A stretch of 64,000 nt of DNA from an uncultured Nitrosomonas sp. (GCA_949281375.1 CASDLT010000022.1:1-64000), one strand, 5' to 3'. Counted from the stretch's first letter, positions 28,633 to 38,288 are shown. Translations and numbers: made by a program. Notes: generated by a model from the sequence alone, not told the origin.

Positions 28633-29052
28633 ATGGAACTCAAAGGATCGAGGACTGAAGGAAACTTAAAAGCCGCGTTCGCCGGTGAATCTCAGGCCAA
28701 TCGACGTTACCTGTATTTCGCTGCTAAAGCGGATGTAGAGGGACAAAATGACGTCGCTGCCGTGTTCCGGTCTACTGCTGAAGGTGAAACCGGTCATGCG
28801 CACGGCCATCTGGAATATCTGGAAAATTGCGGTGATCCAGCCACGGGCATGCCGTTTGGCGCCTCTCGCGACAATCTCAAAACAGCCATTGCCGGCGAAA
28901 CTCACGAATACACCGATATGTATCCTGGCATGGCTAAAACAGCACGTGACGAAGGTTTTGAAGAGATTGCCGACTGGTTCGAGACACTCGCAAAAGCCGA
29001 ACGCTCGCATGCCAACCGTTTCCAGCGCGCATTGGATAGTCTGGCAGACTAA
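28633..29052 (+). CDS. Rubrerythrin family protein lacking the rubredoxin domain
   Basis: 139 residues of ferritin-like diiron domain: an E in [15 protein letters not shown] and H in [16 protein letters not shown] in [10 protein letters not shown] and E/H in [11 protein letters not shown] make the two-iron site. Classical rubrerythrin adds a C-terminal rubredoxin-like CxxC...CxxC domain of ~45 residues; here the protein stops before it, so electrons must come from another protein. It probably reduces peroxide. The second of two adjacent ATGs is chosen because it lies 6 bases from AAGGAG. The next gene, a fused Fe-S/DUF3501 protein, lies 102 bases downstream past a hairpin and is its usual partner in betaproteobacteria. 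Confidence 0.88.
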   Translation: MELKGSRTEGNLKAAFAGESQANRRYLYFAAKADVEGQNDVAAVFRSTAEGETGHAHGHLEYLENCGDPATGMPFGASRDNLKTAIAGETHEYTDMYPGMAKTARDEGFEEIADWFETLAKAERSHANRFQRALDSLAD

Positions 29053-29070
29053 TCAGTAAACAATTGGTGC

Positions 29071-29101
29071 AATTTAACCAGAATTAATTTCTGGTTAAAT
29101 T
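29071..29101. terminator. Hairpin between rubrerythrin and the Fe-S fusion gene
   Basis: A perfect 13-bp stem, AATTTAACCAGAA (29071-29083) with TTCTGGTTAAATT (29089-29101), and a 5-base loop. There is no T-run after it, so it may attenuate or protect a message rather than stop all transcription. Confidence 0.45.
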
Positions 29102-29153
29102 CAATCTACCAGATCCTAACGATCTGTTCATCCGTACATTCAGACATTGACTC

Positions 29154-31160
29154 ATGGCAACTCGCGAAGGCAGTCTCGAAGCACCCAAACGTCATCCAAT
29201 CGACTGGAAAAATCCCGATTTCTACGATGAAACCCAGCTGACGCAGGAAATGCAACGGGTGTTTGACATTTGCCATGGCTGCCGCCGCTGCGTCAACCTG
29301 TGCACGGCGTTTCCACGCTTGTTTGATTTGATCGATGAAGGCAAAACGGGTGAATTGGATGGTGTCGACAAAATCCAGTATTGGGAGGTGGTTGATCGTT
29401 GTTATCTGTGCGATATGTGCTTCATGACAAAATGCCCTTATGTGCCTCCACATGAGTGGAATATCGATTTTCCGCACCTCATGCTACGCGCCAAAGCGGT
29501 CAATTTTAATGACAAGGGCGCAGGATTTCGCGACAAACTTCTATCCGACACTGATCTGATGGGTAAATTGGCGGCCCATCCTGGCGTGGCGCAAACAGTC
29601 AATGCGGTCAATAAAAATCCGCTGGCGCGAAAATGGATGGATAGCGCGCTGGGAATCCACGCCGACCGGAAATTACCGGAATACACGGCCACGAAATTTC
29701 GCACCTCAGCCAAACTCAATGCGAGCTTTACCGTCCGGAACGGTGCGCGCAGTCCAGGCAAAGTCGCCATATATGCCACCTGCTACATTAATTTCAACGA
29801 GCCGGGAATAGGCCATGATTTATTGAATATTCTCGAACACAATGAAATTCCGGCATATCTGGTCGAAAAAGAAGCCTGTTGCGGCATGCCTAAATTAGAG
29901 CTAGGTGATTTGAAAGCTGTCGAAAAACTTAAAAATCAGAATATTCCTTATTTACATCGATTGGCTCAGGAGGGCTATGCCATTCTGACGGCGGTGCCGT
30001 CGTGTACGCTGATGTATAAACAGGAATTGCCATTGCTGTTCCCAGATGACGAAGCCGTTCTCGCTGTAGCGGCTGCAATGTTCGATCCGTTTGAATATCT
30101 ATCGCTGAGGAACCAGGATAACCTTCTCAAAACTGATTTCAAGAAACCGCTAGGCAACGTGGCATACCATATTCCTTGTCATCAACGGGTGCAGAATATC
30201 GGAAAAAAAACGCGCGACGTGCTGCAGCTTGTCCCCGGAACGACGCTCAATACCGTCGAGCGCTGCTCTGGCCATGATGGAACCTGGGGTGTGAAAAGCG
30301 AGCATTTTGATGAATCAATGAAAATTGGTCGGCCGGTATTCAAGCAAATGGCAAGTTCGAATCCCGACTACATCAGTTCAGATTGCGCGATTGCCGCTCG
30401 CCATATCGAACAAGGCATCAGCAGTAGTCATGGCAGCAGTAAAGCGAAAAAATTACACCCGCTCACGTTACTATGGATGGCATATGGAATCGATCTCTCT
30501 TCAGAACTTACAGCCACCCGGAGAGTCGATTTAACCTTATCTAACAAACCGGACTCATCTCACAATCTCATGACTTCAATTAACCGCGACAGCCTGATGA
30601 CGCTTGAAGCGTATGCCAAAATCCGCAAGGAATTCCGTTCTCAAGTAATGAACCATAAAAAAACGCGAAAAATTCATTTAGGAGAAAACATCACGCTGAT
30701 TTTCGAAGACGAGATGACGGTTCGCTACCAGATTCAGGAAATGCTGCATGTCGAGCGGATTTTTCAGGAAGATGACATCATTCATGAGCTTCACACTTAC
30801 GTGCCATTGATTCCCGATGGCCATAACTGGAAGGCCACGATGATGATCGAATATCCTGATCCCGACGTGCGTGCCGCCCGTCTCGCTGAGTTGATCGGAA
30901 TAGAAGATCGCGTTTGGGTCAGGATTGGCGACTTCCCTCCGGTTTATGCCATTTCCGATGAAGATTTGGATCGGGAAAACAGCGAAAAAACATCTTCGGT
31001 TCATTTTCTGCGATTCGAACTGAATTCCGACATGATCAAGGCGCTGCAGCAAGGTGCATCTTTGCATATGGGCGTCGATCATCCTGCTTATCAAGCAACA
31101 GTTGAAATCACCGAAACCAGCAAGCGCTCATCGCTGCTGAAGGACTTGACGGTGTCATGA
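29154..31160 (+). CDS. Fused CCG-domain Fe-S oxidoreductase and DUF3501 protein
   Basis: 668 residues. Residues 1-~445 are a GlpC/heterodisulfide-reductase-like Fe-S protein: two 4Fe-4S motifs (Cys40-43-46-50 and Cys83-86-89-94), a CCG-type domain (ACCGMP) and a second, altered one (IPCHQR ... RCSGHDG). Residues ~473-668 are a complete DUF3501 domain (RDSLMTLEAYAKIRKEFRS ... EKTSSVHFLRFEL). In most genomes I know of these are two adjacent genes; here a ~25-residue Ser/Thr-rich linker joins them in one frame. The natural DUF3501 start survives as an internal ATG at 30570, with no ribosome site. It probably passes electrons to the neighbouring rubrerythrin. It overlaps the next gene by 4 bases. 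Confidence 0.88.
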   Translation: MATREGSLEAPKRHPIDWKNPDFYDETQLTQEMQRVFDICHGCRRCVNLCTAFPRLFDLIDEGKTGELDGVDKIQYWEVVDRCYLCDMCFMTKCPYVPPHEWNIDFPHLMLRAKAVNFNDKGAGFRDKLLSDTDLMGKLAAHPGVAQTVNAVNKNPLARKWMDSALGIHADRKLPEYTATKFRTSAKLNASFTVRNGARSPGKVAIYATCYINFNEPGIGHDLLNILEHNEIPAYLVEKEACCGMPKLELGDLKAVEKLKNQNIPYLHRLAQEGYAILTAVPSCTLMYKQELPLLFPDDEAVLAVAAAMFDPFEYLSLRNQDNLLKTDFKKPLGNVAYHIPCHQRVQNIGKKTRDVLQLVPGTTLNTVERCSGHDGTWGVKSEHFDESMKIGRPVFKQMASSNPDYISSDCAIAARHIEQGISSSHGSSKAKKLHPLTLLWMAYGIDLSSELTATRRVDLTLSNKPDSSHNLMTSINRDSLMTLEAYAKIRKEFRSQVMNHKKTRKIHLGENITLIFEDEMTVRYQIQEMLHVERIFQEDDIIHELHTYVPLIPDGHNWKATMMIEYPDPDVRAARLAELIGIEDRVWVRIGDFPPVYAISDEDLDRENSEKTSSVHFLRFELNSDMIKALQQGASLHMGVDHPAYQATVEITETSKRSSLLKDLTVS

Positions 31161-31669
31161 AATCTCTACTACAGGTGGCGTTGCTCGTGCTACTGGCCGG
31201 CTGTATCAATAAGCCGCCCTTCAAGGACGAATTTGAAAGCGATAAAACCTGGACTGAGCAAATGACTCAACTCCCCGCGTATCCCGATGCCCAGCATCTG
31301 ATGAAATTTGACGCAGGTGCTGTCACGAGCAACCAGTACCTCATCGACGCGACGTCAATCGACATTGGCAACGATGGCGTCATTCGCTTTACGCTGGCCG
31401 TCAAATCCTCCTCGGGCGTCATGAATGTCAGTTATGAAGGAATCCGCTGCGAAACCTATGAACGGAAATTATATGCTCTCGGCCGTGACGATAAGACCTG
31501 GGTGCAGCCGCGCGTATCTGAATGGCAGAGACTGGATTACGTCAGGCAATTTTATGCCCAGCGGGAACTTGCAAAAAATTTTTTCTGTCCGCATCGTCAG
31601 ATCGTCAGCAATGCGGATGAGGCCATTCGCGCCCTCAAGGCAGGCAAACACCCAAGTATTTTTCCATGA
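31157..31669 (+). CDS. CNP1-like family lipoprotein
   Basis: 170 residues. The signal peptide ends in the lipobox LLAGC, with lipidated Cys16, so the protein is membrane-anchored and periplasmic. The body (KTWTEQMTQLPAYPD ... IRFTLAVKSSSGVMNVSYEGIRCETYERKLYALG) matches the CNP1-like family, of unknown function and common in betaproteobacteria. Two further Cys (RCET and FFCPH) could form a disulfide. The start overlaps the Fe-S/DUF3501 stop as ATGA, indicating coupled translation. Confidence 0.82.
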   Translation: MKSLLQVALLVLLAGCINKPPFKDEFESDKTWTEQMTQLPAYPDAQHLMKFDAGAVTSNQYLIDATSIDIGNDGVIRFTLAVKSSSGVMNVSYEGIRCETYERKLYALGRDDKTWVQPRVSEWQRLDYVRQFYAQRELAKNFFCPHRQIVSNADEAIRALKAGKHPSIFP

Positions 31670-31696
31670 GAACGCGCCAGCAGATCACACTCAGCT

Positions 31697-32068
31697 TCAT
31701 TTCCGCGACCAGTGCTTCAAAGTGCCATGGCGGTCGAAATACAGATAAATCCCGCTTCTTAATCCGAGAACATCCGAACCGGTAACAGGAAAATCCTTTT
31801 CCTTGGTAAACGCACTGTATTCCCAAGTGTCGCCACTGGGGCTTTTACGGGTGCCAAAGCACCATTTGCATGGAAGGCCCCAGGCCGCAATCACTTGCTC
31901 CTGGGTCATTCCGATCCTCAAATCCCGTTGATCGATGGCTTGGCGTATTTCCTCGGACATTTGAGGATCGGCTAAAACCTCTTCCCTGATCTTGTTTTCC
32001 CGAGTTCCTCCACAACCGTTCAGCAACAGGGAAAGTGAAATCAGTGCGATGGTGAATGTATAAGTCAT
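31697..32068 (-). CDS. SmpA/OmlA-like lipoprotein
   Basis: 123 residues with a lipoprotein signal ending LLNGC (Cys19). The middle carries the SmpA/OmlA (BamE-like) signature: IRQAIDQRDLRIGMTQEQVIAAWGLPCKW, where IGMT..QV...G.P is the usual pattern. The tail is beta-rich (WEYSAF ... GIYLYFDRHGTLKHW). It is probably an outer-membrane lipoprotein; it is too divergent to call BamE itself. It converges with the CNP1-like gene, only 27 bases between stops. Confidence 0.72.
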   Translation of the reverse strand: MTYTFTIALISLSLLLNGCGGTRENKIREEVLADPQMSEEIRQAIDQRDLRIGMTQEQVIAAWGLPCKWCFGTRKSPSGDTWEYSAFTKEKDFPVTGSDVLGLRSGIYLYFDRHGTLKHWSRK

Positions 32069-32164
32069 GACATTAGTCTCATAGATAAACTCAGTTGATT
32101 CATTGCGGCAAAATACGTATTTTTAATGACATTCATCATTGCATTATCATTGATGCGCCGATTA

Positions 32165-32812
32165 TCAGGACGATTTGACGATGTCCTTCATGATCAATGC
32201 CAGTTTGATGCGGTCGGAAATATGCAGCTTACGAAAAATTTCAGTCAAGTGTGCCTTGACGGTTCGCTCGGTAATGGCCAGTTGCTGGGCAATTTTCTTG
32301 TTACTGTCGCCACGGCTCACCAGCATTGCGATCTCATATTCGCGCCGAGTCAGATTTTCCAGTAAATCACGCACAGCTTGCTCAATTCGATTCTTCTCAA
32401 AAGTGACTTTGACGAGTTCGCTCAGAATACGATTGGTCAATGAACGACGGAACCAGAGTTCTCCTTGAGAAATTACGTCGATAACCCGTTTGATTTGTGC
32501 AGCATTCAGATCGCTCAGGCAACATCCCTTAACGCCAATCTTGAGGAGTCTCCATTCAATGTCATCGGAAAATCCTGAGCTAAAAATTACAATTTTGGTC
32601 TCAATAGCCACATTGATCAATTCACTGATGGATTGCTGATTCTTCAAGCCGGGTAACGCATAATCCAACAATAAGATGTCTGGCCTTAATTTCCCCAATC
32701 GTTCAGTCAGCGGTTGGAAACTATGCACCATCGCAGTGGGAAACAAGCCAAATAAGCCTTGTTCCCACCGCAGCAGCATGTGCTTATTATTGCTGGCCAA
32801 AAGAATCAACAT
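32165..32812 (-). CDS. NarL/FixJ-family response regulator
   Basis: 215 residues. The receiver has Asp50 in PDILLLDYALPG as phospho-acceptor and Lys in IGVKGCC, but the usual acidic pair after strand 1 is replaced by ASNN, so magnesium binding and phosphorylation are doubtful. A linker leads to an intact LuxR-type HTH (LTRREYEIAMLVSRGDSNKKIAQQLAITERTVKAHL). It lies 15 bases downstream of a second receiver-like gene, and the two are probably one operon. No histidine kinase gene is near. Confidence 0.85.
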   Translation of the reverse strand: MLILLASNNKHMLLRWEQGLFGLFPTAMVHSFQPLTERLGKLRPDILLLDYALPGLKNQQSISELINVAIETKIVIFSSGFSDDIEWRLLKIGVKGCCLSDLNAAQIKRVIDVISQGELWFRRSLTNRILSELVKVTFEKNRIEQAVRDLLENLTRREYEIAMLVSRGDSNKKIAQQLAITERTVKAHLTEIFRKLHISDRIKLALIMKDIVKSS

Positions 32813-32827
32813 TCACTTGAGCGAATA

Positions 32828-33325
32828 TTAAAGCGATGCCGACACGATCCGCTGCATAAGCGTCGCAGTCATCCTGCGCGGCACCCAGGCTTCACCCCGA
32901 TTGATTGCACTTACCGCTTTGGTCAAATCGACAGAATCCAGATCCACAGTTATAAATCCCCGCGCACCGCAAGCAAGGGCCTGAACTAGATCATCTTCTT
33001 CAATGGCTTCATCGATGACCAGAAGCGTACGAACACCGGGACATTGATCTCGCAGTGCTAATAATAAATCACAACATTCATGCATTGCCCGACTGGTATT
33101 CATTAATAAGATCTGAGGTTTTAACCGGCGTATCCGAGCAATGGCATTTTCGACGAACGACAGGCCACACCGCGCCAGGCGACGGCGCTCCTCTGATTGA
33201 ATACCCTGCGACGGCGAATCCGTCAATAGCTCAAACTGGGGGGCGTTATGATGCAAAAGCTCATGGATGGTCGTTTTCTGCTGATTCTGCTCAATATTGA
33301 CGATAGCGACGGTAATGGATGACAT
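32828..33325 (-). CDS. Pseudo-receiver protein of the NarL family without a DNA-binding domain
   Basis: 165 residues from the ATG at 33325, chosen because TTGGGGAA lies 7 bases before it; an earlier ATG at 33343 lacks such a site. The fold pattern is that of a response-regulator receiver plus the start of the NarL linker (GEAWVPRRMTATLMQRI), where it stops; the HTH is absent. The phospho-acceptor is Asn76 (ILLMNTSRA) instead of Asp and the acidic pair is NIE, so it cannot be phosphorylated in the normal way. It lies 15 bases upstream of a full NarL-type regulator and may act as its partner. Its function is unknown. Confidence 0.7.
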   Translation of the reverse strand: MSSITVAIVNIEQNQQKTTIHELLHHNAPQFELLTDSPSQGIQSEERRRLARCGLSFVENAIARIRRLKPQILLMNTSRAMHECCDLLLALRDQCPGVRTLLVIDEAIEEDDLVQALACGARGFITVDLDSVDLTKAVSAINRGEAWVPRRMTATLMQRIVSASL

Positions 33326-33489
33326 GGTTTTTCCCCAAAGCAATGCAGTCGGCAGAATATCATCTTTTGTGCTGTCGTTGCATGCAGAAATGGCTGTTCA
33401 TGACAATGAAATCAATCAATTGCCCATTAATTGCCGCCCATTGCCCATCATGATATTTCCTAAAGCACATTTGAAAACCACGAATTATC

Positions 33490-33615
33490 TGACTATACGA
33501 ACGAATTGCTTGGTTGCTCAGTATTGCTTCATCACCGATCGCATGATGTGTCTCGGTCGCTGCGTTCCGCGCATTTCTCACGTCACCTCATCCGTTCATC
33601 AACCAGTGATCGCTG
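33490..33615 (+). repeat. Degenerate intergenic repeat, copy B
   Basis: Starts TGACTATACGAACGAATTGC and contains TGTCTCGGTCGCTGCGTTC, then a T/C-rich stretch ending near ATCGCTGG. It aligns along its length with copies at 27841 and 48275. It fills most of the gap between the receiver gene pair and the helicase gene; I see nothing else in 33326-33629. Confidence 0.5.
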
Positions 33616-33629
33616 GATTCCTGCTTTGA

Positions 33630-35573
33630 TCACAGCGTCGAAGCGTTTTCCCGCTCAGCAAAAAATCGCTCGACCTCTGCCAATTCACGCGTACGTTTCA
33701 TAGGCGGCAAACTTTGCCAGATTTGCTTACCGTAGGTTTTAGTAATCAATCTGGGATCACATATCATCAACACACCCCGATCAGTTTCATCTCGTATCAA
33801 CCGGCCGGCGCCTTGTTTCAAATTGATGACGGCCCGCGGCAATTGATATTCCATGAAGGCATTGCGCCCTTCGTTGTTCATTTTTTCGATACGCGCGGAC
33901 AGCACCGGATCGTCCGGCGAAGCAAAAGGCAGCTTATCAATGATGACCAGTGATAACGCATCGCCCCTGACATCAACTCCTTCCCAGAATGATTGACTGC
34001 CGATCAGCACTGCATTATCCAGTGCGCGAAATTGATCCAGCAAGTAAGAACGGGAACCCTGCCCTTGCAGCAGCAACGGATAATCAAATTCGTCAGATTG
34101 TACGAGCAATTCATGAACACGCTGCATCGCTCGCAGGCTGGTGCACAGAAAAAAAGCCCGGCCCCGGCTGGCGCGCAATACCGGCAATGCAACTTGAACA
34201 ACATGGTCGGTATACTGCCGGTGATGAGGCTCCGGCAGATCCGTGGGTACATACAACACTGCCTGCTCGGCAAAGTTGAATGGACTATCCCAGCACGCCG
34301 TTTGTGCAGCTGCCAATCCCATCTCATCATTGTAATGAGAGAAATCCTTCTTCACTGACAAGGTTGCCGAAGTAAAAATCCAGGCGCGGGGAGATGCGTT
34401 CATTTGCCTCGCAAAAATCTCGGCAACGTTCAAAGGTGTGGCATGTAATTGAAGGGCCTGATGGTACACTTCCACCCAACGCACATGATCACTCAACTCA
34501 GCTTCGTTACGCCAGTTCTGCACCATATACAAATGATTCGCGGCACGCTGCCGGCAGTTTTCCAGACCTTCGGAACGCTCTGCCTGGCTCTCGAGCAATT
34601 TGACCAGCGCTGTCATTGTTTCCAATAGATTATCCAATGCTGGGCCAAAGCTTGTATTGTGCTTCAGCATCGCGAGTGACAATCGGGTATTGTCTTCCGG
34701 AATCGTCAATCGCAGATCACGGGTGGCTTTTTCCGTCGCGGCAATCACATTTGCCAGGGCCGTAACTTCGGCAGCACTTTGTATGGCTTCTACTTTGGCA
34801 TCATGCACAAGATCCAGCAACTGGCCGGTGCTGATCGACTCTCCAAAGAACAGGCTGGCTGTTTCAGGTAATTGATGCGCTTCATCGAAAATGACGGTAT
34901 TGCATGCCGGCAACAATTCGGACAATCCCTCGTCGCGCAGCATCACATCTGCAAAAAACAAATGGTGGTTCACTACTATGACATCTGCCGAAAGCGCCTG
35001 CTTACGTGCTTCCATAACGAAACATTGTTTGAAGTGCGCACACTCGGATCCAAGACAGTTATCGCGCGTTGATGTGACCATTTGCCATATCGACGCATTT
35101 TCCGGAACATCTTTCAGGCTGCTTTTATCTCCTGTTGTGCTGTGCTTGGCAAAACGCTCGATATGGTGCAGATATTTGATCTCATCACGATTGGCAAAGG
35201 TTGCGTGAGTATCCTGCACAGTTTTCTCTAGGTGATAATGGCAAATGTAATTGGCGCGCCCCTTCAGCAAAGCAATCGTAACCGGCACTTTGAGAGCGGA
35301 TCGCACCATCGGAATGTCGCGTTCAAAGAGCTGATCCTGCAATGTCTTGGTTCCCGTGGAAATGATCACTTTGCCACCGAGCAATAATGCGGGCACCAGA
35401 TAAGCCACCGTTTTTCCCGTACCGGTACCCGCCTCGGCAACCAGAACCTGATGTTTTTCGATCGAATCCGCAATGGCTTGAGCCATTTCCAATTGCTGGG
35501 AACGTACGTGAAATCCTGGAATGGACGCGGAAAGAACACCATCGCTGGAAAAAATAGATTCTAAATCAAGCAT
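33630..35573 (-). CDS. DinG/YoaA-family ATP-dependent DNA helicase
   Basis: 647 residues of XPD-like SF2 helicase. It has Walker A AGTGTGKT near residue 49 and DEAH (FDEAHQLPE) near 234. Between them lies a Cys set (NYICHYH, then DNCLGSECAHFKQC) fitting a 4Fe-4S cluster. C-terminal motifs include GSQSFWEGVDV and QGAGRLIR. These enzymes unwind 5'-to-3' and resolve R-loops or stalled forks. Length and the lack of an N-terminal nuclease suggest YoaA rather than a DinG-exonuclease fusion. It is divergent from lptD. Confidence 0.9.
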   Translation of the reverse strand: MLDLESIFSSDGVLSASIPGFHVRSQQLEMAQAIADSIEKHQVLVAEAGTGTGKTVAYLVPALLLGGKVIISTGTKTLQDQLFERDIPMVRSALKVPVTIALLKGRANYICHYHLEKTVQDTHATFANRDEIKYLHHIERFAKHSTTGDKSSLKDVPENASIWQMVTSTRDNCLGSECAHFKQCFVMEARKQALSADVIVVNHHLFFADVMLRDEGLSELLPACNTVIFDEAHQLPETASLFFGESISTGQLLDLVHDAKVEAIQSAAEVTALANVIAATEKATRDLRLTIPEDNTRLSLAMLKHNTSFGPALDNLLETMTALVKLLESQAERSEGLENCRQRAANHLYMVQNWRNEAELSDHVRWVEVYHQALQLHATPLNVAEIFARQMNASPRAWIFTSATLSVKKDFSHYNDEMGLAAAQTACWDSPFNFAEQAVLYVPTDLPEPHHRQYTDHVVQVALPVLRASRGRAFFLCTSLRAMQRVHELLVQSDEFDYPLLLQGQGSRSYLLDQFRALDNAVLIGSQSFWEGVDVRGDALSLVIIDKLPFASPDDPVLSARIEKMNNEGRNAFMEYQLPRAVINLKQGAGRLIRDETDRGVLMICDPRLITKTYGKQIWQSLPPMKRTRELAEVERFFAERENASTL

Positions 35574-36009
35574 GAATTTGAAATGATCGGTTCAAAAGGA
35601 ACCCATTAAATTTTACCGAACCGCAGCTCACCGGAAATCAATTGGCATATATCAAGACAATTGCGCTAGCCTTTATTATACTGTCGCGCATCGCTTGTTT
35701 GTTCTTGAACCAGAAATCATGCACGGACAGTTCTGCCAGAGTTCTGATCTAACTGTTGATCCGGAGATCCATCCGTCAAGAAAATTTTTCAAACTCCATA
35801 TTTTTATCATGGATAACATGCACTCAGTAATAGTACAATATTCAATTGATTGAAGTAGATTGCCTGATCAAATTCAATTCGTTTCATTATTCACAGGATC
35901 AATCGTATAACCCCTGCAGGCTGCCCAGTCAGTCTGGGATGGCCGCAATAGGAAAAAACCATATTTTGTTCATACCTTGTCGTGTTCTTGTTCCAATAAT
36001 CATCTCACC
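35574..36009 (+). other. Divergent intergenic region upstream of lptD
   Basis: No gene seen. A possible plus-strand promoter is AAGACA (35654-35659), 17 bases, TATACT (35677-35682), weak in its -35. Short inverted sequences occur near 35920-35940 (GCAGGCTGCCCAGTC region) but none is convincing. Confidence 0.35.
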
Positions 36010-38253
36010 ATGAATAGAAATATTTTCAGAAATATTTTGATTGGATCGTGGCTTGCCACTTTGCCTTCCCTCGGATTGAGCAATGAAGAATCAACCATTG
36101 GTCAAGAAAATGAACAAAAACCCATCATCAAGCCTCAAAGAAAACCTGTGCAAATTGAGGCTGATCGTATCACCGGGTATTACAAACAGGAAGTTGAAGC
36201 GCAAGGCAATGCAGAATTGCACTACGATGATAAAGTACTTACCGCCGACCGGATGAAATATTATCAAACCACCGAAGACACCGAAGTGGAAGGCAATGTC
36301 CGCCTGGAGCGGCCCAAGGACACATTAAAAGGAAATGACCTTCAGTTAAATTTGCAAACCCAGGAAGGCCAGATGTCGGAACCGCGCTATTACATCAAAG
36401 AGGGCAAGGGCCGCGGCGCGGGCAGCGTGTTATTGTTCGAAGGGAACGATAATTTCCGGCTCAAGGACGCCAGCTACACGACCTGCCCGGAAGGCAACCA
36501 TGACTGGTACATCCGTGCCAAAGAGCTGGAAATTGACAATAAAACTGAGGTCGGCACAGCCCGACACGTCAGTATTATGTTCAAGGACAATCCTATATTG
36601 TATTCGCCGTGGTTGTACTTCTCCTACAGCGGAAAACGCAAGACGGGATTACTGGCTCCATTGTTCGGTTATAACGTCAAAACCGGTTTCGATGTCGCCT
36701 TACCGATTTATCTCAACATTGCGCCCAATATCGACGCCACGATTGCGCCGCGGGTCATGACGATGCGCGGCTTTTTACTGAGCAATGAAGTGCGCTACAT
36801 GACCAAATCCATGAATGGGAATTTGTTGTTTGATATTCTTCCACAGGATATCAATACCAACCAGACGCGCTGGGGCATTCTATACACGCATGGGCAAAAT
36901 TTTGGCAAAGGCTGGCAAGGTTTCCTCAATTATAACCGCGTATCCGACGATCTCTATTTTCGGGAATTGACCCCCAATCTTGCTCAAACCAGTCTGACCA
37001 ACTTGTCCCAGCAAGCTGGAGTTTCTTATGGAGGAAAATTTGGTACGGGCGGTTCGATCAATTTGACCGGCTTTGTACAGCGCTTTCAGACCATTCAAGA
37101 TCCCTTTGCACGATTTCTTTCACCCTACGATCGCCTACCGCATTTCGCCTTGAATGCCATCAAGCACGACGTCGCCGGAATGGATTTTGAACTCAAAAGC
37201 AGCTGGACCAATTTTTACCATCCGACACAGATCGATGGCAAACGTTTCGTATTGCATCCCAGCGTCAGCATGCCATTGCGAAATGAGTACGGTTACATCA
37301 CCCCTAAATTTGGGTTTCATTACACCAATTACAGCTTATCAAGCGCACCTGCAACCGCGCCTGACAAAGGCGACAACATCGATCGGGCACTCCCGATTGT
37401 CAGCCTGGACAGTGGCACTGCCTTCGACCGGCAACTGGAACTGAGCGGCAGGAAATTCATCCAAACGCTGGAGCCGCGCTTTTTCTATACCTACATTCCT
37501 TACCGAAATCAGGATTATCTACCCAATTTTGATTCAGCAATCAATGACTTCAGCTTTGCCCAGATCCTGACTGAAAACCGTTACAGTGGCGGAGACCGTA
37601 TCAATGACGCCAATCGCGCCACCATTGCGCTTACTTCCCGCTTCGTTGATCAGGAAACGGGCGTCGAGCATTTGCGGCTTGCCGTTGGCCAGCAATTCAA
37701 TTTCCAGGATCCACGGGTGTTGATCCTGGGCACTCCACAGGTGACCAGCGGAAAATCAGACTTTATTGCAGCCATTTCTGGACGGCTGACCCCACACATC
37801 AGCACCGATGCAAACATACAAATTGATGAATCACAACTATGGGTTGAAAAGGTTCGTTCCGGCATCAGTTATCAACCGGAACCCGGCAAGGTAGTCAATT
37901 TTGGTTATCGATTCACGCGGAATATTCTGGATCCCACAATTCCCTTGCCACGTGTCAATCCATTGGAACAAGTCGATACGTCCATTCAATGGCCCATCAC
38001 CAACAATTGGCATGGTGTCGCGCGAGTCAATTATTCATTACAGGATGACAAAATTTTGGCCGGGCTGGCCGGCTTAGAGTACAACTCATGTTGCTGGGCC
38101 TTACGATTCGTGGTTCAACGGCTGACAACGGCAACTCAGACAACCACAACGGCAGTTTTTGTGCAATTAGAATTGAAAGGATTAATGGGTATTGGCAACA
38201 ATCCATTACAGGTACTCCAAGGTAGTATTCCTGGTTATACCAGCGTTTATTGA
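36010..38253 (+). CDS. lptD: LPS-assembly protein LptD
   Basis: 747 residues. A signal peptide (residues 1-~24) is followed by the OstA/LptA-like periplasmic jellyroll (VQIEADRITGYYKQEVEAQGNAEL) and a C-terminal beta-barrel. Cys pairs needed for the disulfide switch are present: TTCPEG in the N-domain and NSCCWALRF near the C-terminus. LptD with LptE inserts LPS into the outer leaflet. ATG 36010 gives a normal signal peptide; an in-frame TTG at 35977 adds 11 unlikely residues. It is the first gene of lptD-surA-pdxA-rsmA. Confidence 0.95.
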   Translation: MNRNIFRNILIGSWLATLPSLGLSNEESTIGQENEQKPIIKPQRKPVQIEADRITGYYKQEVEAQGNAELHYDDKVLTADRMKYYQTTEDTEVEGNVRLERPKDTLKGNDLQLNLQTQEGQMSEPRYYIKEGKGRGAGSVLLFEGNDNFRLKDASYTTCPEGNHDWYIRAKELEIDNKTEVGTARHVSIMFKDNPILYSPWLYFSYSGKRKTGLLAPLFGYNVKTGFDVALPIYLNIAPNIDATIAPRVMTMRGFLLSNEVRYMTKSMNGNLLFDILPQDINTNQTRWGILYTHGQNFGKGWQGFLNYNRVSDDLYFRELTPNLAQTSLTNLSQQAGVSYGGKFGTGGSINLTGFVQRFQTIQDPFARFLSPYDRLPHFALNAIKHDVAGMDFELKSSWTNFYHPTQIDGKRFVLHPSVSMPLRNEYGYITPKFGFHYTNYSLSSAPATAPDKGDNIDRALPIVSLDSGTAFDRQLELSGRKFIQTLEPRFFYTYIPYRNQDYLPNFDSAINDFSFAQILTENRYSGGDRINDANRATIALTSRFVDQETGVEHLRLAVGQQFNFQDPRVLILGTPQVTSGKSDFIAAISGRLTPHISTDANIQIDESQLWVEKVRSGISYQPEPGKVVNFGYRFTRNILDPTIPLPRVNPLEQVDTSIQWPITNNWHGVARVNYSLQDDKILAGLAGLEYNSCCWALRFVVQRLTTATQTTTTAVFVQLELKGLMGIGNNPLQVLQGSIPGYTSVY

Positions 38254-38288
38254 ACTTGCTGAATTCATACTCATACCCTTAGCCTAAT

